64,000 nucleotides of DNA. It comes from a virus. The notes below the pieces were generated by a model that was not told the DNA's origin, ran no database searches, and was given only the letters and a program-made list of their open reading frames with translations. Position 1 is the stretch's first letter. Each line of letters opens with the position of its first letter. The position numbers were made by a program, and so were the translations under genes. The stretch spans positions 1 through 64,000 of the IMG/VR virus record IMGVR_UViG_3300032242_002636, one strand, 5' to 3'. Below are positions 57,141 through 64,000 of this stretch, piece by piece.

Positions 57141-58425
57141 CTAAAATCTTTGATTTAGCGTTTCTTTCTTTAGATCCCCAAGCGGTTGTGTATATTGCTT
57201 CGTATTCATCCATATGATTTTCTAACCATAGACCTTCTGTAAAGGTTCTAGCCTTTCCAGACAGATCCATATAGCGATCAAAGTCAGAAGTAATATACTC
57301 TAACTGAGAAATTAGATCCTTACCATCCTTAAACGGACATTCTGCTCCCTCATAGGTGCAAAGATCCTGATAAGCACCGGGTAATCCGAATGCTCCTGCC
57401 TCAACCATCTTGATATTGCTCTTGGATTTGTTGAATACGTTATCAACGAGAGGTGCGAATACTGCATTGGCTCCTACATCGTGAATACTTTGTGGAAGAT
57501 CCATTAAAGGAGACCAATCAATGTATTCCATTTCACCATTATCAATGAATGGTTTGACTGCAAGTGGGTAGCATCCCTTCCATACAAACTTAAATTTCTT
57601 ACGAGCCTTGATAATTTCTTCTACTACATGAGAGAAATCATCTTTCATCCCTGTACGATTGGTTACATCAATGTGTGTTCCAGATCCAGCATAAAGAATA
57701 CGAGGACGCTTCTTATGTCTGTCATAGAGTTCTTCAACACGTTTCTTATCATAGAAACGATCAAGCCAAAACTTAGGAGGATAGTTAGGAATGACTGTAA
57801 TATTTTTATTACCTGTCTTATTGATGTAGTAATCTTTCATGTACTGACAGGTGACAGTTACTTCATCCATCATTCCCATGATTTCTAAGATACTTGAAAT
57901 GATATCTTGGCTTACGAATGCATCTTTACATCTATTATAGTCAGGAATATCATCCTTGAAGACGATATCATCGACTTCATAAATCAAACGATATCCCATC
58001 TGAGGCTTTGCCTTTACCAATTCTTTAATGAATGCATTCTGTACAGGTGTTGCCTGTCTTTGCATTCTGATTGCACTAATTCCTTGATAGAATCTAAGAT
58101 CCAAAACCATACAAGTAAGTCCTGAAATGACTGCCTTGTTATAACTATTTAAACAAAATTCGGGCCAAATCATTCTCCAATATCCACAGCCACCGTAATC
58201 AGCATAGTAATTGATAGCTCTAGGAAGGCTCATCTCTGGCATATCAATAGGAGGAGGCTCTGGAAGTTTTACAGGATTTGCGGCTACATAACTGTAGCTA
58301 GGCATACCCAAAGGAAGATTATTAGGAGCATTTGGAATACCGCTCTTGGTTGGCTTGTATTCGTATACAATGCTCTTTGAAGTATCTACAGGAGCAGGAG
58401 TATTAGAACCTTTTATCTTAATCAT
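57112..58425 (-). CDS. glycosyltransferase (GT4-like)
   Basis: The central part (about 185-410) has GT-B features: ITVIPNYPPKFW, RPRILYAGSGTH, FVWKGCYPLAV, MEYIDWSPLMDLPQSIHDVGA, and NVFNKSKSNIKMVEAGAFGLPGAYQD, with Glu in the donor-site EAGAFG. The N-terminal 60 residues are Pro-rich. It would transfer a sugar from a nucleotide donor, possibly to phage DNA or a virion glycan. Its last codons overlap the polymerase palindrome. Confidence 0.75.
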   Translation of the reverse strand: MIKIKGSNTPAPVDTSKSIVYEYKPTKSGIPNAPNNLPLGMPSYSYVAANPVKLPEPPPIDMPEMSLPRAINYYADYGGCGYWRMIWPEFCLNSYNKAVISGLTCMVLDLRFYQGISAIRMQRQATPVQNAFIKELVKAKPQMGYRLIYEVDDIVFKDDIPDYNRCKDAFVSQDIISSILEIMGMMDEVTVTCQYMKDYYINKTGNKNITVIPNYPPKFWLDRFYDKKRVEELYDRHKKRPRILYAGSGTHIDVTNRTGMKDDFSHVVEEIIKARKKFKFVWKGCYPLAVKPFIDNGEMEYIDWSPLMDLPQSIHDVGANAVFAPLVDNVFNKSKSNIKMVEAGAFGLPGAYQDLCTYEGAECPFKDGKDLISQLEYITSDFDRYMDLSGKARTFTEGLWLENHMDEYEAIYTTAWGSKERNAKSKILVANNPEQRV

Positions 58426-58458
58426 ATTATTTTATATTAACAAATGGTGTGTTATAAA

Positions 58459-60270
58459 TCAAGGTGCTATGGAAGTTTTACCGTCTTTCTTCTCTAACTT
58501 AATAATTGCATCAAAGTTAGAATTAACAGCAGCCTTATTATGAGATATGATATAAACAGCCTCATCATATTTGTCGGTTCTTTCTCTTAAAATCTCAAGA
58601 ATTTTGTTAACTCCCTTCTCATCTAAGGCAGAATCAAACAACTCATCATACATACTCAGATTGAAAGCAACACCTGTCTGCATTCTTAGTATATCTTGGA
58701 ACATAAAGAGGATAGCAATGTCTATTCTCTTTCTTTCACCACCACTAAAATTGAAATAGGAACATTCCTTGCCTTGTGTATTGTAGATTGTTTCTTCAAA
58801 CATCTCATTGAATTCACATGTACAAGGAGCATCAAGAGTTTTTAGATAGAAATTAAGCTGTGCATTCAGTACAGAAAGCATTTTCTTGACGATAAAAGTT
58901 TTAACACCTTCTTCAGATACAACAAACTTTGCAGTTTCTAAAACCAAAAGATGTTTTTGCAAATCAGAAATGTTTTTTTCCAGATTCTCTATTTTCTTTT
59001 GAGCATCTTCTATCTTTTTATCATCTTTGAACTCTTCCTTTTCTATCTCTTCGATGTTTTCTTGATACTCTTCTATTTTTTCCTCTAAGGATTTTATTTT
59101 CTGCTCATGTAAAGCAGAATTTGATATCTCATCCTTATAATCTTTGATCTCATCCTTAAGAGTTTCTATGTTATTGGTAATCTTTGAACCGAAAGCAGTT
59201 TTTTCAGATCCTATCTTCTTATTTTCATCATAGATGGGTTGGTTAATAGAAATTAACTCATCTAATTTTTTAATTTCACTTTCAATATACTGTAAATCAT
59301 CTTCACAATACTGTCTGTTGCAAGTAGGGCATACATTTCCCTTATCTAATATCTTTTGCTTCTCTTTTTTAGCTTGGTTTATAGTATTATAAGCTTCGGA
59401 TTTATTTTCTCCTATCTCTACTATTTCTCTGTTTGTTTCGATCAATAATTCTCTGAGCTTTTCAATCTTATCCTCATTATTCTTTATCTTTTCCTTTAAA
59501 GAAGAAATTTCAGGAATGTCTTTTTTTCTCAATGAGGCTAAATCATTTTTGGTAACATCAATTTTCTTATTAATACTCTCTATTCTTTCTGATTTGTTCT
59601 CATCAAATCCTTCCTTACTGTTTTCTAAAAACTCTAGTATTCTTTGTTCTGAAGAAAAATCTTTGGATAGGAATTCGTTTTCCTTTTTCTTTTCATTGTA
59701 GTCTGCTCTTGTCTTTAAAAGCATCTCACCAAAGATTCCAAGATTTAAAATACCTTCAACAAACTTTCTCTTATCAATCTTTTTCTGTGCCATGAAGGGC
59801 ATGGTATTATTTGCCGTCATGATCACAGCATTTTGAAATACTTCTTCGTTTGCTCCTATCAGTTGCTTGATATACTCATCAGTCTTCGGCATCGTAGAAA
59901 GAGAAATATCTTCTAAAGATAAGTCTCCATACTTCTCTAAGAGAAGTTTACTAGGCTCCAATGATCTAGTTAATTTATAAGATGTGGAAACCTTGCCGTC
60001 TTCAATAGCAAATTCCAAAACTACAACAGAACCTCCTTTGCTTTGGTTGTGTACTATCTTGTCCTTTTTAATATCTCTGATAGTAGAACCAAACAAAGCC
60101 CAATAAATTGACTCTATAAGAGAGCTTTTACCAACACCATTCCTGCCACCATTGTCTTTATTCTCTCCAGTTATCAGAGAGATTCCCTTCTTAAAATCTA
60201 AAGAGACTTCTTCTTTTCCTATAGATAGGAAATTCTTGATTGAAATACTATTAAACTTAATTTTTTTCAC
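58459..60270 (-). CDS. recombination endonuclease subunit (gp46/Rad50-like)
   Basis: The start codon is GTG, since the conserved MKKIKFNSISIKNFLSIG must be at the N-terminus. Walker A is GRNGVGKSS (about 42-50), a zinc-hook-like CPTCNRQYC (about 310) splits a long coiled coil, and the signature NFSGGERKRIDIA and Walker B SMYDELFDSALD end the ATPase. The partner nuclease (gp47-like) is not in this window. It processes DNA ends for recombination-dependent replication. Confidence 0.9.
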   Translation of the reverse strand: MKKIKFNSISIKNFLSIGKEEVSLDFKKGISLITGENKDNGGRNGVGKSSLIESIYWALFGSTIRDIKKDKIVHNQSKGGSVVVLEFAIEDGKVSTSYKLTRSLEPSKLLLEKYGDLSLEDISLSTMPKTDEYIKQLIGANEEVFQNAVIMTANNTMPFMAQKKIDKRKFVEGILNLGIFGEMLLKTRADYNEKKKENEFLSKDFSSEQRILEFLENSKEGFDENKSERIESINKKIDVTKNDLASLRKKDIPEISSLKEKIKNNEDKIEKLRELLIETNREIVEIGENKSEAYNTINQAKKEKQKILDKGNVCPTCNRQYCEDDLQYIESEIKKLDELISINQPIYDENKKIGSEKTAFGSKITNNIETLKDEIKDYKDEISNSALHEQKIKSLEEKIEEYQENIEEIEKEEFKDDKKIEDAQKKIENLEKNISDLQKHLLVLETAKFVVSEEGVKTFIVKKMLSVLNAQLNFYLKTLDAPCTCEFNEMFEETIYNTQGKECSYFNFSGGERKRIDIAILFMFQDILRMQTGVAFNLSMYDELFDSALDEKGVNKILEILRERTDKYDEAVYIISHNKAAVNSNFDAIIKLEKKDGKTSIAP

Positions 60271-60277
60271 TTTTATT

Positions 60278-60305
60278 AGTATATACTAAAATAAAGTAAT
60301 TTCAA
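60278..60305 (-). promoter_or_regulatory. early-type promoter of the gp46-like gene
   Basis: TTGAAA and TATACT are separated by 16 nt, with GTG 7 nt after the -10 box. Confidence 0.65.
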
Positions 60306-61045
60306 CCTGATAGTATATCTTTATTATTCCAATAAAATTTCTCATTAGGATATGAATTAATTGTTTTAAATTCTAATTTTCTAGGTTCTCCAAACATTCC
60401 CTCTATTCCAGAATCGGTCTTAGAATATTTCTTATTGAATATAAAGTCTCTGTTATATGCAGTATAGTGCATGATTCCTGTTTTAACACCACTTGGTTTA
60501 CTTCCATCATGTGCATTAATAATCCCACTCATCATTGGTTTATGAACCTTCTTACCTATCTCCTCTAGTCTCCAAAACATATCGGTATCTTCTTCTCCTA
60601 TTCCTAATAATCTTTCTTCAAACCATCCTACCTTTTCTACTAATTTTCTATTAATAAAATAATGCGACCAAGAACCATTTATGGCAAATGCTTCTGTATC
60701 TTTATGGTTATCTGCTATGTTAGATAAAGATTCAAAAGAAAAATTCCTATCTATAATAACATCATCATTTAGGATTAAATTCCAATCTTTAGGGCTATTT
60801 ATTAGGATTGTATTCCATAATTTAGCCAAGCTCCTGAATTCAGGAAACATAGAAACTATGCAATTAGGAGTTTCACTTGCTAGTTTCAATATTTTTTTCC
60901 TATAGTCTTCATCAATAGGTTGATTGTACTCTCCGTTAACAGCAAGTATTATAGTCCAATTACCTCTTTCTCTTATAGAAGATATTAGATTTTTAACTCT
61001 TTCAAATCTGGCTTTAAAGGTTGTTATTCCTATTGCAAAACTCAT
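60302..61045 (-). CDS. glycosyltransferase family 2-like protein
   Basis: The N-terminus FAIGITTFKARFERVKNLI is the usual GT2 opening. NLILNDDVIID (about 88-98) gives the DXD-type metal site, and VGWFEERLLGIGEEDTDMFWRL (about 132) is a typical acceptor-side segment with catalytic acid. Length is 247 aa, a single GT-A domain. It overlaps the next glycosyltransferase gene by 32 nt. Confidence 0.8.
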   Translation of the reverse strand: MSFAIGITTFKARFERVKNLISSIRERGNWTIILAVNGEYNQPIDEDYRKKILKLASETPNCIVSMFPEFRSLAKLWNTILINSPKDWNLILNDDVIIDRNFSFESLSNIADNHKDTEAFAINGSWSHYFINRKLVEKVGWFEERLLGIGEEDTDMFWRLEEIGKKVHKPMMSGIINAHDGSKPSGVKTGIMHYTAYNRDFIFNKKYSKTDSGIEGMFGEPRKLEFKTINSYPNEKFYWNNKDILSG

Positions 61046-61937
61046 AAAACTTATTTAGCACAGCATCGAATCTTTGGATTGATGTATGATTGTTTAAAAC
61101 ATTTTGATAGCCATTATTTGCTATTCTTTCTCTTTCTTTATCGTTCTTGGAATAGAAGTTTATTTTTTCTATGGCATCTTCCATGCTATCGTAAAAAACA
61201 ATATCCTCTCCATCGGTAAAGAGCGTGTCTAATCCTCTTTCAAAAGGAAGTCTGTCTGTCATCACCATTCTTTTACAATACATTCCTTCAAATATTCTTC
61301 TGGAAACTTCTCCGTATCTACTATTTTGAATTACAATTTTTCCTGTGCTAAGAAGATCTCTCTGTAGAATATTAAAGTCTCTTTTATTAGAGAATCTATT
61401 GCCTATTCTTGATTTAAGCTCATCTAGAAATGGTGTGTCTCCGTCTCCTCGTGTGCTTACGACATCATATGTTGGTTTGATATCAGGATTTTCTGAACCT
61501 TCTAATGCATCTGCAAAGTGTGTCCAGTAAATTGCATCTATATCTCTCTTTTTATACTCCTGTAATGAAACCAAATCAGGAGTCAGAACAAGATCAAAGT
61601 TCCATGCCTTATTAGAATTGTTACCAAAGCACTGAGGATCGTCTCCAGCTTCCATTACGGTATAGATGTCTGGAAAGTATTGCCTATCAAGTAAGGGATG
61701 ATTAAAAGCTCCATAATCCATATGGAAGATTATGTCTGGTTTATATTGACCACTTTGTATATGTTGGTATAAAGCAGTCAATCCAGATATTGAATACTGT
61801 TTATTCCTGTCATATAAAGAATATATACGACCTTTTATATTTCTTCTCTTGGATTCATTAACTATGGAGAGGGGAGTAGACCATCTCTCATCAGGCATCC
61901 ATGCAAAAAGAAAAGCTATGTTAAGATTATTTTCCAT
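61014..61937 (-). CDS. glycosyltransferase (CgeB/GT-B-like)
   Basis: Typical segments are IIFHMDYGAFNHPLL, VMEAGDDPQCF, FDLVLTPDLVSLQEY, and the donor-site region QNSRYGEVSRRIFEGMYCKRMVMTDRLPF with R-x-x-E-x-M. The C-terminus holds LNNHTSIQRFDAVL, as in CgeB-type proteins. It probably works with the adjacent GT-A enzymes to build a glycan. Confidence 0.75.
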   Translation of the reverse strand: MENNLNIAFLFAWMPDERWSTPLSIVNESKRRNIKGRIYSLYDRNKQYSISGLTALYQHIQSGQYKPDIIFHMDYGAFNHPLLDRQYFPDIYTVMEAGDDPQCFGNNSNKAWNFDLVLTPDLVSLQEYKKRDIDAIYWTHFADALEGSENPDIKPTYDVVSTRGDGDTPFLDELKSRIGNRFSNKRDFNILQRDLLSTGKIVIQNSRYGEVSRRIFEGMYCKRMVMTDRLPFERGLDTLFTDGEDIVFYDSMEDAIEKINFYSKNDKERERIANNGYQNVLNNHTSIQRFDAVLNKFYEFCNRNNNL

Positions 61938-62658
61938 CTATTCTATCATGACAGAATAATCCATCACCTGTTATTACATTAAAATCTTGATTACTCCACC
62001 AAGATGTTGCTGCTGTTTCTATGTCTGTATTATCAATACAGAATTGAGGAATGATATGCTTCTTATAAAAGTCCCTTCTAAAGATACAGGGATTGTTTGT
62101 AAAGTTAGCATTGGCTGATTTGAATTTATACCATATAGGAGATTCACTTATCTTCTTACAGTATTCAGGAAAATCTAAATCGGGTGTATCTCTCCAGTGT
62201 GTACATTCTGCCAAATGAGTCATGCATCTGTGTTCTTGACCAGTAAACCAAGATGAATACAAAGGATTACCGGGATTTTTTCTATGTCTGAGTCTTGCAA
62301 CATCCGCTATTTCATTGTTTATTAATTCTGTTCCTGTTTTTAAAATATCTATTACTTTCTGTTTATCTTTTTCTATGAGAAAAAAATCATCTTCCAATAA
62401 AAGAATATTATTAGATATACAATTTTCTACAAGCCATTTAAAACCAGCGGCTATCCATTTATTACTATCTGCTACATAAGTTTCTACATTAAAATCCTTG
62501 AGAACATCAACAGTCTCTTTTACTAAAGAAGAAGGATTAACATATACACTAATCTGTTTGAATTCTTCATTAATACCCTTTTCAAAAATACTGTTTAATG
62601 TATTTCTAAGAGTATTTGGAGCATTATAAGTTAAAATTCCTAAAGTTAAATCATTCAT
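61927..62658 (-). CDS. glycosyltransferase family 2-like protein
   Basis: LTLGILTYNAPNTLRNTLNSIF is the GT-A start, and LLLEDDFFLIEKD (about 87-99) carries the acidic metal-site motif. A Trp-rich acceptor half follows, with HWRDTPD and ATSWWSNQDFNVI. Single GT-A domain of 243 aa. It overlaps both neighbours by a few nt, so the group is one operon. Confidence 0.72.
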   Translation of the reverse strand: MNDLTLGILTYNAPNTLRNTLNSIFEKGINEEFKQISVYVNPSSLVKETVDVLKDFNVETYVADSNKWIAAGFKWLVENCISNNILLLEDDFFLIEKDKQKVIDILKTGTELINNEIADVARLRHRKNPGNPLYSSWFTGQEHRCMTHLAECTHWRDTPDLDFPEYCKKISESPIWYKFKSANANFTNNPCIFRRDFYKKHIIPQFCIDNTDIETAATSWWSNQDFNVITGDGLFCHDRIDGK

Positions 62659-63914
62659 AGAGGTGTTGTAGTGATATCGTCATTATAGATATATGTATGA
62701 ATGACTTTATCTATATGATACTCTGTTTTAGCCTCTTTTGCAAGTTGTTCTGCCCAAAACCAATCTTCTGAATAGTTCTTATCACTAAAAGTATATTTTT
62801 TTCCTAATTCAGATTTCCATGCACATACATGGAAAGGAACTCTGTTAATATATCCATCGGGATAATACTCTTCATTAATTTTATTGTTAAGAGAAAAGTT
62901 TATAACCGATACTGGTTTGTCATTTACATAGCAATATTGTTTGAACGTAACAACATCAGGATTATGTTTTATTCCTTCTAGGAGTGAATCTACATAATCA
63001 TCAGATATATCATCATCATCATCTACGAATGCCATGTATCTTCCGTTAGCCATCTGAACCAATGTTTCTCTTTTGGCTCCTATACTTCTCTTCCTATTAT
63101 CAAGGAAAACAAGATGCTCTACTTTTTTATCTCCTATTTGGTTTTTTATCTTCTCTATCAGTTTTTTAAGATGGGAATCTACTCTTTCGTAAACAGAAGG
63201 TGTTAATATAGAAAGCAAAGGTTTATTCAAATCAAGATCAAATTTTCTTTCTTTTCTTTTCTCGTAGGTTTCTCTGTCTATGTTAAAATAAGATTCGTTT
63301 CTAATATATAACTCATCATAATTTGTCTTTTGATAGACAGGATGTTGATGTTCAATGATGACTTTATCAGAACGATAAACCTTTTTAAGCTGAATGGAAA
63401 CATCGGTGAATTCGTTGTCACACCAGAGACTGATATAATCTGGATGGTAGATATAACCAAAGTGGTCATAGTATTTTTTACCTAAAATACAAAGAGTATT
63501 GATATTGTTCTGTCCACCATCGCTATACCAGAGAACTCCATCGGTATCTCTAAAGTATTCATTCATATCCTTTCGGATAATGTCATCATATCCTTTTATT
63601 ACAGGAATCATGTCATCGGATGCTAGTAAAACTATATCCCAACCATTAATTTTTTCCATATCAGCATTAATGGCTTGCATCTTTGTTTTACTATTACCAA
63701 AGAAGTATGCAATCTTATATTTCTCTTTGTATGAATCTAATCTACTTCTAATAATAAGATTGTTCATACTAGAATCATCATCATCCAATGAAATCAGAAA
63801 GGCTATCTTCGATGGATCGGTAGCCATTTCAATATATCTATTCAATACATTAAAAAACTTTTCTGGTCTTCCTCTAGTTGGAAACTTAATTAATATTTTT
63901 AAATTCTTATGCAT
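62655..63914 (-). CDS. two-domain glycosyltransferase (tandem GT-A)
   Basis: Residues 1-205 and 230-419 each look like a GT-A domain. The first has LKILIKFPTRGRPEKF and SLDDDDS; the second has LLSILTPSVYERVDSHL and MAFVDDDDDISDDY. Tandem domains suggest a processive or bifunctional enzyme. A perfect AGGAGG 9 nt upstream, inside the end of the preceding gene, is one of the few clear ribosome sites here. Confidence 0.78.
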   Translation of the reverse strand: MHKNLKILIKFPTRGRPEKFFNVLNRYIEMATDPSKIAFLISLDDDDSSMNNLIIRSRLDSYKEKYKIAYFFGNSKTKMQAINADMEKINGWDIVLLASDDMIPVIKGYDDIIRKDMNEYFRDTDGVLWYSDGGQNNINTLCILGKKYYDHFGYIYHPDYISLWCDNEFTDVSIQLKKVYRSDKVIIEHQHPVYQKTNYDELYIRNESYFNIDRETYEKRKERKFDLDLNKPLLSILTPSVYERVDSHLKKLIEKIKNQIGDKKVEHLVFLDNRKRSIGAKRETLVQMANGRYMAFVDDDDDISDDYVDSLLEGIKHNPDVVTFKQYCYVNDKPVSVINFSLNNKINEEYYPDGYINRVPFHVCAWKSELGKKYTFSDKNYSEDWFWAEQLAKEAKTEYHIDKVIHTYIYNDDITTTPL

Positions 63915-63917
63915 ATT

Positions 63918-64000
63918 TTAACCTCCTGATGGATAGTAGTAGTAAATTGGTCCTTTAATATAGACTTCTGTTTTTAATTTTCCTTTGAGTGCTTCAGAAA
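63918..64000 (-). CDS. partial gene, C-terminal end only
   Basis: Only the last 26 codons are visible, reading SEALKGKLKTEVYIKGPIYY then YYPSGG. The gene enters from beyond the right edge and ends four nt before the tandem glycosyltransferase start. Its last codons encode the AGGAGG ribosome site of that gene. No function can be given. Confidence 0.5.
   Translation of the reverse strand, partial: SEALKGKLKTEVYIKGPIYYYYPSGG

Overview
The window is an AT-rich, gene-dense stretch of a tailed phage with a contractile tail, related in its modules to T4-like myoviruses. The grounds are a tail sheath and tube (gp18/gp19 type), baseplate hub, tube-cap and wedge proteins (gp48, gp53, gp54, gp27 and gp5 types), a large terminase (gp17 type), and a T4-style replisome (gp32, gp41, gp43, gp45, gp46, UvsX). 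The ends are cut: capsid and portal genes are not present and the last gene runs off the right edge. The host cannot be named. First cistrons mostly lack a Shine-Dalgarno sequence, but a few internal cistrons have a perfect AGGAGG, so the host 16S rRNA probably keeps an anti-SD.

Layout. 1-7.8 kb (mostly + strand): a structured small RNA with a strong terminator, an adenylosuccinate-synthetase-type enzyme, three tRNAs (Gln, Val, Arg), a deoxyribonucleotidase-like HAD protein, a CysO/MoaD-type sulfur carrier ending in Gly-Gly, an Ntn-hydrolase-like protein, HNH nucleases and dCMP deaminase. 7.8-18.3 kb (mostly - strand): a MoxR ATPase / metallopeptidase-VWA operon, tRNA-Tyr, a macro-like protein, and ribonucleotide reductase genes nrdB and nrdA separated by a GIY-YIG homing endonuclease. 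18.4-25.5 kb: an AAA+ ATPase, a RecB/Cas4-like nuclease, an acidic core-like protein, a possible neck protein and PhoH. 25.5-45.4 kb (+ strand): the tail module, with a terminase split by an inserted intein and a spike protein that carries a zinc peptidase. 45.3-60.3 kb (- strand): replication and recombination genes with ThyX. 57.1-63.9 kb: five glycosyltransferase-like genes interleaved with the replication genes.

How it works together. PurA-type enzyme, HAD nucleotidase, dCMP deaminase, RNR, ThyX and a dNMP kinase supply dNTPs. Polymerase, clamp, SSB, helicase, UvsX and the gp46-like ATPase copy and recombine the genome. Terminase packages it, and the tail module builds an injection machine whose spike can probably cut peptidoglycan.

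Two promoter classes can be read. Early-type promoters (TTGACA-like, 16-18 nt, TATAAT-like) usually sit only 4-12 nt, most often 6 nt, in front of the start codon, so transcripts should be leaderless. A late-type element, RTAARTA, lies within about 15 nt of at least 22 starts. The main exception is the SSB gene, which has a roughly 42-nt A/C-rich leader that looks like an autoregulatory operator. Several otherwise unrelated proteins, most of them behind the late-type element, share a short amphipathic N-terminus with (L/I)xE sites. That resembles T4 capsid-targeting peptides and is the most interesting system-level signal in the window.
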